A stretch of DNA of 39,884 bases from Streptomyces zagrosensis (GTDB lineage: Bacteria; Actinomycetota; Actinomycetes; Streptomycetales; Streptomycetaceae): positions 1 through 39,884 of the forward strand of contig NZ_JACHJL010000035.1 in NCBI RefSeq assembly GCF_014203645.1, given 5' to 3'. A model generated the notes under the pieces. It was not told the origin of the DNA. It saw only the letters and a program-made list of their open reading frames with translations, and ran no database searches. The position numbers were made by a program, and so were the translations under genes. Below are positions 8,420 through 15,976 of this stretch, one piece after another (position 1 is the first letter of the stretch; each line of letters starts with the position of its first letter).

Positions 8420-9718
8420 TTACGCCGCGGCCCGCTTAGCGGCCGGAAGGCAGGCCACCAGCGGCACCAATATCGCCGTCGCGCCGCCGATGGCCATGAG
8501 CGTTGCCGGGGAGGTGCGGTCCACGATGACGCCGCCGGCCAGGGCCCCGGCCGAGATCGTCGCCTGGAAGGAGGCGGTGAACAGGACGGACGTCGCCTCC
8601 GGTGCGTGCGGGGCCGCCTTGGTGAACCAGGTCTGGGAGCAGACCGGCACGGCACCGTAGGCGACTCCCCAGACGATGAGCAGGGCGAGGGCACCCAACG
8701 GCCAGTGGCCGAGCAGAGGCAGCAGCAGGGTCGCCATGGCGATGAGACCAGCGGCGAGGCCGAACGTGGCCAGGGGGCGGCGAGCAACGGCCGCGCCGCC
8801 AAGGAAGGTGCCGGCGATGCCCGCCGCTCCGTACAGCAGCAAAAAGACGGTGACCTGCGTTGGGCTCGCGTGCGTGATCTGTTCGAAGAAGGGGGTGATG
8901 TAGGTGTACGCGCCGAAGTGGGCCAGTACGGCCAGGAAGGTCAGCAGCAGCGCGAGCCGGGTCGGGGCGCTGCGGGCCGTGGTGCGGAGCACGGCGAGGC
9001 GGGTGATGTGGACGGCGGGCAACGGCGGCAACACGACGACCAGCAGCACCAGTACGCCGACCGTCAGGACGCCCATGACGGTGAACGCCGCCCGCCAGCC
9101 CGCCAGGTCGCCGATGAGGGTGCCGGCGGGCACGCCGAGCACGGAGCCCAGCGGGACGGCCGAGAAGATCACCGCCGTGGCCCTGCCGACCGACTCCGGC
9201 GCCACCAACCGCGCCGCCAAGCCGACCCCGATCGACCAGAAGCCGCCGATGGTGACGCCGACCATGACCCGGGAAACCAGCACGAGCCAGTAGTGCGGTG
9301 CGGCGGCTGCCAGAAAGTTGGCCACCGCCAGCAGGAGGGTGCAGGCGCACAGCATCAGCCTGCGGTCGATGCGCGCGGTCGCCACGGTGACCAGCGGGGC
9401 GGCGACCGCGGCGAGGAGGCCCGGCATCGTCATCATCAGGCCGGCCATCCCGTCCGAGACGGTGAAGCTGGACCCGATGGACGTCAGCAGGCCGATCGGC
9501 AGGATTTCGGTGGTGACGATCGCGAAGATGCCGAGCATGAGCCCGACCACGGCCAGCCAGCCCTTGAGCGGGGAAGGGAGGGGTGTGGCGGCTTCCGCGG
9601 TGGTGGGGGTGTGGCCCGTGGGGGCGGGGGTGGTGGTGTCCGCGGTAGTGGGGGTGGGGTTCGCGGTGGTGAAGGTGGTGTTCGCGGTGGCGGAAGCGGG
9701 TGATGGCGCTGCGGGCAT
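8420..9718 (-). CDS. MFS transporter (DHA1, AraJ/PbuE-like efflux)
   Basis: 432 residues with about 12 membrane spans. Span 1 carries FAIVTTEILPIGLLTSIG, typical of the AraJ/PbuE/SotB branch of drug:H+ antiporter 1 proteins. The cytoplasmic loop 2-3 has ARIDRRLML, and a WSIGVGLAARLVAPESVGRA segment follows in the middle of the N-half. The first 45 residues are a Thr/Ala/Pro-rich tail with no transporter homology, unusual for the family. ATG 9718 is the first start that avoids a long Arg/Pro-rich extension. The substrate cannot be read from sequence. It is oriented away from the PKS region. Confidence 0.82.
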   Translation of the reverse strand: MPAAPSPASATANTTFTTANPTPTTADTTTPAPTGHTPTTAEAATPLPSPLKGWLAVVGLMLGIFAIVTTEILPIGLLTSIGSSFTVSDGMAGLMMTMPGLLAAVAAPLVTVATARIDRRLMLCACTLLLAVANFLAAAAPHYWLVLVSRVMVGVTIGGFWSIGVGLAARLVAPESVGRATAVIFSAVPLGSVLGVPAGTLIGDLAGWRAAFTVMGVLTVGVLVLLVVVLPPLPAVHITRLAVLRTTARSAPTRLALLLTFLAVLAHFGAYTYITPFFEQITHASPTQVTVFLLLYGAAGIAGTFLGGAAVARRPLATFGLAAGLIAMATLLLPLLGHWPLGALALLIVWGVAYGAVPVCSQTWFTKAAPHAPEATSVLFTASFQATISAGALAGGVIVDRTSPATLMAIGGATAILVPLVACLPAAKRAAA

Positions 9719-10010
9719 GGACACGTTCCGTCCTGTGGTGGTGCCCGCCGACCGCGCCCCCTGGAGACCGGTCGCATCCGGTGGGCCGCGCGCCCAGGGT
9801 GCACCGCGCGGGCGCGCCTGGGGCCTGGGCCGGCGGCTGGGTTCCACCACTTCAGCAGTCGCGGGCGGCCGGGTCTGGCAGCCTTGCGACGGCAACGTCA
9901 GCCGCTGGTTATCGGGGCGCACTTCGGCCGTACGGGCGGCGGCTTCCTGGCCGGTCCGGGGCGGGGCGCGCGGGTGGGCCGGGGCGGGGAGCCCGCACCC
10001 GGCAGGCGGC

Positions 10011-10733
10011 TCATCCGAGCTTCATCGGCCACTTTTGCATGATGGGCATGGGCCCGGCCGTCTTCTTACCGTCCTTGTCCAGCTCCAGCACCTGATCGCC
10101 CTTGAAGACCAGATAGCCCGAGGTCACTTTGTTGGCTCGTGTTTCGCAGATGGCGTCGATGTCCTTGTACCACTGGACTGCTTTCGGCCTGCCGTCATCC
10201 TGCTTGTCGTCCTTTGGCTTGCCCTCTTGCAGCCCCACCCAGTCACCCCCGCTCACCCCGATCTTTTTGGGGTCCAGCGTGACCTTATTCTTCTGATTCG
10301 CATCGACGCGGCAGACCTCCTCGTCCTGGAAGAGGTAGTAGTACGCGTTCGAAGCCGTGCGCCGCATGGTGACGGTGTCGAGGCCCAACTCAGGATCGAA
10401 GGCGCGCTTGCCCTGGTCGGGGGTTGGCTTTTGGACCTTCAGCGTGTCCAGGAGGTTCAACAACTCAGAGTTGCCACTGCTCTTCTTGCGCACCAGGCTG
10501 TTCCCCTGAGATGCGTAGTCCGTGGTGTCGTCGGTCCAGACGGCGTCGAGGTTGCGGTAGCCCAGGTCCTTCAGCATCGCCCAAGTAGCACCGTCGTTGA
10601 TCTTCTTCGGTGTGACGGTGACCGGCTTGTTGTCCGTCGGAGGCTCGTAGGCGAACCACTCGTCGTCCTGAAAGATGTAGAACTTGTTGCCTACAGCGAC
10701 GACGGCGTCGTAGTCGCGGCTGATGCTGCGCAT
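10011..10733 (-). CDS. Hemopexin-like repeat protein
   Basis: A 240-residue protein built from hemopexin-like blade repeats: DYDAVVAVGNKFYIFQDDEW, then a GYRNLDAVW blade, then a middle blade with YYYLFQDEEVCRVD, and a final one with IDAICETR...GYLVFKGDQVLELD and the closing GPMPIMQKWP. There is no signal peptide, so a cytoplasmic or non-classically exported binding protein is likely. GAGGGG lies seven bases upstream of the ATG. Bacterial hemopexin-like proteins are known, but their ligands are mostly undefined. No gene partner is obvious. Confidence 0.65.
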   Translation of the reverse strand: MRSISRDYDAVVAVGNKFYIFQDDEWFAYEPPTDNKPVTVTPKKINDGATWAMLKDLGYRNLDAVWTDDTTDYASQGNSLVRKKSSGNSELLNLLDTLKVQKPTPDQGKRAFDPELGLDTVTMRRTASNAYYYLFQDEEVCRVDANQKNKVTLDPKKIGVSGGDWVGLQEGKPKDDKQDDGRPKAVQWYKDIDAICETRANKVTSGYLVFKGDQVLELDKDGKKTAGPMPIMQKWPMKLG

Positions 10734-11123
10734 GGTGAACCCCTCGACGTACTGGTGTGGTGCGGAGCGAGCGCACCAGGGGTACTACGGCCGGTGGGGC
10801 AGCCGGGGAGCCCGCCACGCGGTGAGCTGGGAGGTTCATCCCGTGAGCGCAACCCGGGAGGGCCCGGCCTAGTGCGGGTGTGGGCCGTTCGGGAGAACCC
10901 CCGCCGGTGCGGCGCGCCGAGCACCTGAGCGCCTGCCCATGGCGTGTTTCACTGGCCCGCGTCGGCTCCGCGGCCCCCCGCCGGACACCGCGCCGGGCTT
11001 CGTCCCGTACGACGCCCCCCACGACGCCAGCCCCTCACGACGCCATTGCCGCACGACGCCACCCCACACACGCCGCCGCGCACCGTGATGCGCGCGGCCG
11101 TCCTCGGAGGGACCACGGCAACC
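10734..11123. other. Intergenic region with a short direct-repeat tract
   Basis: The region separates divergent genes: hemopexin-like on the minus strand and flavin-binding protein on the plus strand. Open frames cross it on both strands but lack ribosome binding sites and have Arg/Pro-rich shadow composition. The only distinct structure is the CACGACGCCA tract at 11020-11061. Confidence 0.5.
11020..11061. repeat. Three direct repeats CACGACGCCA with 16-bp period
   Basis: Perfect copies of CACGACGCCA start at 11020, 11036 and 11052, exactly 16 bases apart, 63 bases before the flavin-binding protein gene. Regular spacing and position suggest a regulator-binding tract, though simple repeat drift in GC-rich DNA is also possible. 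Confidence 0.6.
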
Positions 11124-11945
11124 ATGCAGGAACCCGAAACCGAATTCCGGCTGTTCCACACCCCCGAACCCGTCCCGGTGGCGCAGGCGGGCAACACACC
11201 TGACTGCCACACGTACATCAAGCCGAACGAGAAGGGCGGCACGTACCTCGCGCGCATGGTCGGCTACGACCGTGATTTGGCCAACGGCATCCTGGACGAG
11301 GCGTTCATCTGCCACGTCGCGTACCGGGCCCCGGCGAACTCCAAGCCGGACGGGGGCTGCAAGGCCGGCTTCCCGGTCGTCATGCCGAAGGTGTTCGGCA
11401 GGGACGGCGACATGCTCTATTTCCACGGCTCACCCAAGGCCCGCATGCACCAGCAGTTGGCATCGAAGAACAAGACGGGCGACGTTCCGGACGCGTGGGT
11501 CTGTGTGAACGTGGCCGTCATCGACGGCATTTCCGTGGCGCGGTCGGCCGCCATGAGTGGCATCCACTACCGGTCGGTGACGATTCACGGTGAGGCGATC
11601 CCGGTCAGCCGCAAGCGCCGGAAGACGGCGTTGCGGACGATCGTCGAGCACGTCATGCCGAACCGTAGCCGCGACACCCGAATGCCCAGCTCCGCGGAGT
11701 TGGACGGCGTCACCGTGCTGGGCCTCAAGCTGGAGCACGTGAGTACGAAAGTGGCCTACGGCGATCCGCACGATCTGCCTGGCGACGTCACGGCCAACAA
11801 ATACTGGGCCGGTACCGTGCCCGTCCAGCACTCCTTCGGGCGTCCCTTCCCATCCCGCGACCTGCCTGCCAATGTGCCGCTGCCGTACTACCTGACCTGT
11901 ATGAACGAGTTCCGGCACTTTCGCCCCATCCACCCCGCGCGCTGA
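11124..11945 (+). CDS. Split-barrel flavin-nucleotide-binding protein (PPOX/NimA-like)
   Basis: 273 residues. The pattern matches the pyridoxamine-phosphate-oxidase-like split barrel: ILDEAFICHVAYRA, FPVVMPKVFGRDGDMLYFHG, WVCVNVAVIDGISVARS, the HYRSVTIHGEAIPV strand, and LGLKLEHVSTKVAYGDP near the C terminus. Such proteins bind FMN or F420 and carry out reductions or act as nitroreductase-like resistance factors. Cofactor and substrate are not clear here. ATG 11124 is chosen, with GGAGG at 11106-11110; an in-frame ATG at 11091 is an alternative. A strong hairpin follows the stop. Confidence 0.75.
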   Translation: MQEPETEFRLFHTPEPVPVAQAGNTPDCHTYIKPNEKGGTYLARMVGYDRDLANGILDEAFICHVAYRAPANSKPDGGCKAGFPVVMPKVFGRDGDMLYFHGSPKARMHQQLASKNKTGDVPDAWVCVNVAVIDGISVARSAAMSGIHYRSVTIHGEAIPVSRKRRKTALRTIVEHVMPNRSRDTRMPSSAELDGVTVLGLKLEHVSTKVAYGDPHDLPGDVTANKYWAGTVPVQHSFGRPFPSRDLPANVPLPYYLTCMNEFRHFRPIHPAR

Positions 11946-11970
11946 CGCGCCGGGCCGGCGCACGCCGTTG

Positions 11971-11992
11971 GCCCGGGGTGGCGACCCCGGGC
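11971..11992. terminator. Bidirectional GC-rich hairpin
   Basis: GCCCGGGGT (11971-11979) and ACCCCGGGC (11984-11992) form a perfect nine-pair stem with a four-base loop. It lies between the converging flavin-binding and GNAT genes. There is no T-tract, as is common for Streptomyces terminators. Confidence 0.7.
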
Positions 11993-12015
11993 GCGTACTC
12001 CGGGCCGGGGGCCGC

Positions 12016-12765
12016 TCAGCCGCCCAGCCGGTGGCTCCAAACCTCCCGCGGTGGAGCTTGCGGCGGGTCCGTGGAGGGGAGCAGTGCACCCGTGTGCGAC
12101 CAGCCCCAGGAGGCGAACGCGCGCTGGGCCGGGAGGTTGTTCGCGTCCACGATCGCCGTTGCCAAGGGGCCCGTCGAGCGGGTCAGTAGCTGGTTGAGCA
12201 GGCGGGTGGCGATGTGGTCGCGGCGCCGGGAGGACAGGACGCACAGCTCCACGAGGTGGAACACCGGGCTCGAAAAGGTGAGTTCATCGATATCGGACGG
12301 AATGCCCTCGCGAAAGCCGGGGTGCCACACGTGGGCCCGGTCGGCCTGGAAGCCGTAGACGCAGCCGACCAAGGCGGGCGAACTCGCAATGATCATGTCG
12401 AAGCCGGGTTGGCCGACGTGGTCCTCGAAGCGCTCCAGGAAGGCGCGGCGGTCGTGGCGGCCCGGCGCGGGCGCCGCGCGATCGGCGACCCCACTGCCCG
12501 CGACCCCACTGCCCGCGAGCCCGCTCCCCGCGTACCCGCCGCCTGGCGAACCGCCACCGGTCGGGCCCCCGCCGGCGAGCCCATTACTCGTCCTGCCGCT
12601 ACTGCTACTGCCACTGCTTGTGCCGCCGCTGCCGCCGGCCTCGGCGCCTGGCGCGGGCACTGCGCCCGGCACCTCGCGATACGCCATGACGTAGAGGTCG
12701 GCGATGGCCTCCCGTTGTTGCTCGGCCTGCCATCTGGTCAGTCGTCGTAGGAACACCTCGGCCAC
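12016..12765 (-). CDS. GNAT-family N-acetyltransferase with Gly/Ser-rich insertion
   Basis: 249 residues. The GNAT core is visible in the C-terminal half: HLVELCVLSSRRRDHIATRL is the acetyl-CoA-binding beta4-alpha3 region, and AIVDANNLPAQRAFASWGW is the typical final helix-strand. Residues about 40-100 are an insertion of repeated GSG, AGSG and SSGS units with no fold, splitting the domain after the first helix (LYVMAYREVPG). GTG 12765 is chosen because GGGGAGG lies five bases upstream on the minus strand; an ATG at 12789 is possible. The substrate is unknown. Confidence 0.75.
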   Translation of the reverse strand: MAEVFLRRLTRWQAEQQREAIADLYVMAYREVPGAVPAPGAEAGGSGGTSSGSSSSGRTSNGLAGGGPTGGGSPGGGYAGSGLAGSGVAGSGVADRAAPAPGRHDRRAFLERFEDHVGQPGFDMIIASSPALVGCVYGFQADRAHVWHPGFREGIPSDIDELTFSSPVFHLVELCVLSSRRRDHIATRLLNQLLTRSTGPLATAIVDANNLPAQRAFASWGWSHTGALLPSTDPPQAPPREVWSHRLGG

Positions 12766-13258
12766 GCATACCTCCCCACCCATGCCCACCCGTGTGTCAC
12801 GTCTGCGGCCCGGTCGTCCCGGGCTCCGCAGCCCCGCGCGTCACCGCGTAACCGCCGATCACGCCGCGTCGCGCTACGTGAGGTCCATATCGTGTCAGCG
12901 CGGCGGCTTGGGGGAAACACCCGGGGCCGAGCAGGCGTGATCGCACACCTGGACGCGTGCGCCCGCGTGTGGGCCGGCGCGTGCGAGCGGCCGTCGTGGA
13001 CGGGTCTGGAGAACGGCGCGTGGGCACGGTCCGGCGATGGCCGATCCAGGTGGAGGAGTGGGGCGCAGCGGGCCGAACGGGGCCTCGGTGTGGCGCGCGC
13101 AGGGGAAGCGGAACCTGCCGAAGGCGCGGGCTGCGACACATCACCCGAGTTCACGAGCGTGTCGCTGGTCATGCGTAACCCGGTCGGCTGGGGAGGCACT
13201 GGCGACGCGATGGATATTTCAGGCCAGCATTGTTGAAAAATGAAAGAAACGCTTTTTG
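12766..13258. other. Intergenic region without a supported gene
   Basis: Open frames of 60-150 codons occur on both strands, but they are Arg/Pro-rich shadows without convincing ribosome binding sites. Base composition drops in GC from about 13,200 onward, where the promoter of the LuxR-type regulator begins. I see no RNA gene or mobile element. Confidence 0.5.
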
Positions 13259-13298
13259 TTGACGAAGCAAGGTGTATCCGTGTAGGTTTAATAACCTA
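13259..13298 (+). promoter_or_regulatory. Promoter with overlapping palindromic operator
   Basis: TTGACG (13259-13264) and TAGGTT (13283-13288) are 18 bases apart, close to the Streptomyces HrdB consensus. A perfect inverted repeat, TAGGTT-TAAT-AACCTA (13283-13298), covers the -10 element, so a bound protein would block the polymerase. The surroundings are AT-rich. It lies about 190 bases upstream of the regulator gene, leaving a long leader. Confidence 0.6.
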
Positions 13299-13487
13299 TT
13301 GTGTGGCATCCACGGGGGCGGTCGCACGGTTTTGGTGTCGCGCAGTCGGTATCGGACAGCGAGTGTTACGGCCGGTATCAGCGGCTGTGAAATCGGGAAT
13401 TGACTTCGAATTTACCCCGAGGTCCACCTCACGTCGAGAGCTCTTGCTCGACTCAATGAGGGTTCATAGCTGTCCAACGGGGTGAAA

Positions 13488-14309
13488 ATGTCGATTTCTG
13501 GGGCGATTGCTGCGGTTCCCGATCCGCCTGACCGGCCATCGCTGCCGGAAATTCCGAGGGCCCAGTCCCAGGTGGTAGACGATGTCGATGACGCCCTGCG
13601 GCAGGTGCGTTCGCTGATCGAGACCGTGGTCTCCCGGCACCAGGTCAGGACGCTTGACCAGTCCCTCCTGGTCACCACGGAGGACACCGACACCGCGGCG
13701 CACGCGCTCAATCAGCTGGTCTCGCAGGCCGAACGAAGCATCTGCATCCTGGTCCCTTCGAACCCCGCCCCGCTCAAAATCGTGCTTCAGGTACTGGAGC
13801 AACTGGCGGATCGCTGGGGACGCACGGTGCGAGTGCGGCTTATCTGCTCGCCGGAGATCGCCGTCGCGCATCGACTCACGGACTTCGAACGCGTCGGTGG
13901 CGGCAGCGCAAGCCTTCAGGTGCGTCTCGCGGGGGAGTCGCAGCGAGGGGTCGTCCTCATTGATAACCGGGTTGCGCTGGTGCGCTCCGACCCCGATGTG
14001 GGGGAGAATCAGGCCTCCCTGGTGCGCGCTCCCGTGGTGGTCAGGGCGCTGCACGACATGTTTATGAGCATCTGGCGGCGGGCTATCCCACTCACCGAAT
14101 ACGAGCAGATAAGCGAATATCTGCGGGGCGGTTCGGGAACGCAGATACTGCGTTTTCTCTACGAGGGATACACCGACGAGGCCGCGGCCCGTGAATTGTC
14201 GGTTTCCGTACGCACGTACCGGCGCCGTGTTGCCGAAATCATGCGCGCACTCGGGGCCACTTCGCGTTTCCAGGCCGGTGTCTACACCTTGAAGATGGGG
14301 CTCCTTTAA
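13488..14309 (+). CDS. LuxR-type HTH regulator, probable pathway-specific
   Basis: 273 residues. The C-terminal 60 residues form a LuxR/GerE-like helix-turn-helix: ILRFLYEGYTDEAAARELSV, then SVRTYRRRVAEIMRALGATS and FQAGVYTLKMGLL. Upstream lies an alpha/beta domain (SICILVPSNPAPLKIVLQVL, VRVRLICSPEIA, QRGVVLIDNRVALVRSD) like the PLD-related sensor domain found with TrmB/LuxR regulators in Streptomyces. There is no receiver domain. It is the only DNA-binding protein close to the PKS operon and in the same orientation, so control of that cluster is likely but not shown. ATG 13488 is preceded by GGGGTG with short spacing; GTG 13482 is also possible. Confidence 0.75.
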   Translation: MSISGAIAAVPDPPDRPSLPEIPRAQSQVVDDVDDALRQVRSLIETVVSRHQVRTLDQSLLVTTEDTDTAAHALNQLVSQAERSICILVPSNPAPLKIVLQVLEQLADRWGRTVRVRLICSPEIAVAHRLTDFERVGGGSASLQVRLAGESQRGVVLIDNRVALVRSDPDVGENQASLVRAPVVVRALHDMFMSIWRRAIPLTEYEQISEYLRGGSGTQILRFLYEGYTDEAAARELSVSVRTYRRRVAEIMRALGATSRFQAGVYTLKMGLL

Positions 14310-14333
14310 CGCATCCCGCATGGTGCGTAACGG

Positions 14334-14365
14334 AGGGCTGTCGCGCGGTGCGCGGCAGCCCTTTT
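14334..14365 (+). terminator. Rho-independent terminator after the regulator
   Basis: AGGGCTG (14334-14340) pairs with CAGCCCT (14356-14362), and CGCGC (14342-14346) with GCGCG (14350-14354), closing a three-base loop. TTTT follows at 14362-14365. Confidence 0.85.
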
Positions 14366-14367
14366 GG

Positions 14368-14482
14368 GTAGTGTGACCTGCGTCTCTGGAGCAAGTTGCC
14401 CCGCTTATGTGGTGCAGTGTGTTCCGTTTTTATGGAGCAGCTTGCGCCGTTTTTGTGGGGCGGGTTGCGCCACAGGTTGCCT
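14368..14482. repeat. Degenerate 23-bp tandem repeat tract
   Basis: Five consecutive 23-base units begin at 14368, 14391, 14414, 14437 and 14460. The best three share GCAG.TTGC.CCG.TTTTTGTGG-like sequence, the first matches the third at about 15 of 23 positions, and the last keeps only its first half. The period is close to two DNA turns, as expected for a row of protein-binding sites on one helix face. The rest of the intergenic region (to 14836) shows nothing else I can support. Confidence 0.55.
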
Positions 14483-14836
14483 CCCGAGACAACAACTTGC
14501 CACCACTTATAGGCGGCTTACGGAAACCTTCTTTCGCTGCTGGCATCTTGTGGACTCCACGTTGTGTCGCGCAGGGTGGCCGACTTAGCGTGAAGACATC
14601 GCGGGGAACGCTTGATTCGGTCAGCCCGGAAGGCCGGTCCGCCCCGCAGGGGGCTTACTTCGTGCCGAGCCGTCACCCCTAGCGCCACGCCGCAACGATG
14701 CGGCCCGCTGGGTGCGGGCGTGCACTTCGCCTCACCGCCGTCCACACGCCGCCGTTCGAACGCCACTGTCCGAGCGGCCCTCTCATGCCGCGTTCGATGC
14801 GTTACCACACGACACACATGACTACGGGGGTTTTTC

Positions 14837-15751
14837 ATGCATATGTCGTCACCAGCTTGTGATCGAATACCGTCCCAGCGGACCGCCATCGGTACCGCTG
14901 GAAAGCACGCCGTCAGTGCGCCGCAGCACGCCGTCAGTGCGCCGCAGCACGGCAGCAAGCCGCCGCGTATCTGGGGTCGTCCGCCGTACGGTTACCGTGC
15001 TGTCGCCGGCCCGGAGGGGACCGGGCTGCGGCTTGTGCCCGACGAGCGGACCGCGCCGGTCGTACGGCGCATCTTCAGCGAATACCTGGATGACCGCGGC
15101 CTTCAGATCATCGCCGAGGGCCTGACCGCCGACGAGGTGCCAAGCCCCGGCTCGCACGGCCCGCGCACCGGGGAAGGCGTCGCCGCCTGGTCCAAGAGCG
15201 CGGTGCGGGCGATCCTGGTCAACTCCCGTTACGCCGGCCACTCCTCGACGAGTGGCTGCGGCGGAGCGTCCGTGTGTAGCCCGGTGCTGCCCACGGAGGT
15301 CTTCGAGCGGGTGCGGGAGCGGTTCGAGGCCCGCCGCGCCCGGCCCGAGGGGGACGCGGTGCACGCCGCAGCCGTGCGCGAGTACGCGCTACGCGGCATG
15401 GTGCGCTGCGCGCGCTGCAACCGACTGATGCAGGGCACCTGGAACAACGCGGAGCCCTACTACCGGTGCCGCTTCCCCGCCGAGTACGCGACCGCCAACC
15501 AGATCGAGCACCCGCGCAACGTGTACCTGCGTGAGCAGACCGTGCTTGGCCCGCTCACCTCCTGGCTGCGTTCGGCCGCCGCACCCCAGTGGCGGGTGCC
15601 CGCCCTGCGTACCACCGAGGGCAGGGCCAGGCTCGACGCCTTCCGCGCGATGGAGCTGCGGATGGTCTATGACGACTCCGAGCGGCTGCTCCGGGTCAAG
15701 GCGGTGGCCGGCCCCGATGGCACCGTGCTGCGGGGCGCGCTGCCGCTCTGA
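14837..15751 (+). CDS. Serine-recombinase-like protein lacking the catalytic domain
   Basis: 304 residues. From about residue 44 it matches the Recombinase domain of large serine recombinases (WGRPPYGYRAV, VRRIFSEYLDDRGLQIIAEGL, WSKSAVRAILVNSRYAGHSS). A zinc-ribbon region follows (ALRGMVRCARCNRLMQGTW, then YYRCRF). The N-terminal resolvase domain with its nucleophilic serine is absent. It is replaced by about 40 low-complexity residues, including a duplicated HAVSAPQ. It can probably bind DNA but not cut it. Such decapitated recombinases could act as regulators, or this may be a relic of an integrated element. No attachment sites were identified. Confidence 0.7.
   Translation: MHMSSPACDRIPSQRTAIGTAGKHAVSAPQHAVSAPQHGSKPPRIWGRPPYGYRAVAGPEGTGLRLVPDERTAPVVRRIFSEYLDDRGLQIIAEGLTADEVPSPGSHGPRTGEGVAAWSKSAVRAILVNSRYAGHSSTSGCGGASVCSPVLPTEVFERVRERFEARRARPEGDAVHAAAVREYALRGMVRCARCNRLMQGTWNNAEPYYRCRFPAEYATANQIEHPRNVYLREQTVLGPLTSWLRSAAAPQWRVPALRTTEGRARLDAFRAMELRMVYDDSERLLRVKAVAGPDGTVLRGALPL
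14905..14946. repeat. Perfect 21-bp tandem duplication
   Basis: Two identical 21-base units (14905-14925 and 14926-14946) encode the doubled HAVSAPQ at the N terminus of the recombinase-like protein; a third copy begins and breaks off after six bases. The unit is a multiple of three, so the frame is kept. Confidence 0.85.
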
Positions 15752-15840
15752 GCGAGCCGGTAGGCGTACGGGGCGCCACGGCCACGGGGGCGTACAGCGT
15801 ACGGGGCGGTGCGCGGCGTATGGGGGTGTCGCGCGCTGCC

Positions 15841-15959
15841 AGCACAGAACCAGCAGCAGGACAGAACCGGCGGCAGCACAGAACCAGCAGCAGCAGAGAA
15901 CCAGCGGCAGCACAGGGCCAGCGGCAGCACAGAAAGAGGAACAGCAGTGACACAGCGGC
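15841..15959. repeat. 17-bp tandem repeat array upstream of the PKS operon
   Basis: Six to seven units of 17 bases start at 15841, 15858, 15875, 15892, 15909, 15926 and 15943, with consensus AGCACAGAACCAGCGGC. The units differ from one another at one to four positions, with more drift in the last two. Seventeen is not a multiple of three, and the array ends just before the first ketosynthase gene, so it is non-coding and could influence expression of the operon. Confidence 0.8.
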
Positions 15960-15976
15960 GGGGGATGGATGGATGA
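15947..15976 (+). other. Possible nine-codon leader ORF coupled to the first KS
   Basis: GTG 15947 opens a frame of nine codons (MTQRRGMDG) whose TGA overlaps the ATG of the ketosynthase gene (ATGA at 15973-15976). AAAGAGGA lies about seven bases upstream of the GTG, whereas the ketosynthase itself has only a weak ribosome binding site. This would fit translational coupling through a minimal leader. Confidence 0.35.

Noticed and set aside
12892..13236. 114-codon plus-strand open frame before the regulator
   Set aside because: Low protein-likeness (Arg, Gly, Trp shadow composition), no recognisable start context.
14368..14482. CRISPR array
   Set aside because: Units are contiguous and degenerate, with no unique spacers and no cas genes; the same holds for the 17-bp array at 15841.
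14364..14682. Two overlapping open frames (74 and 91 codons) after the regulator
   Set aside because: They run through the 23-bp repeat tract, are Cys/Arg/Phe-rich without structure and lack ribosome binding sites.
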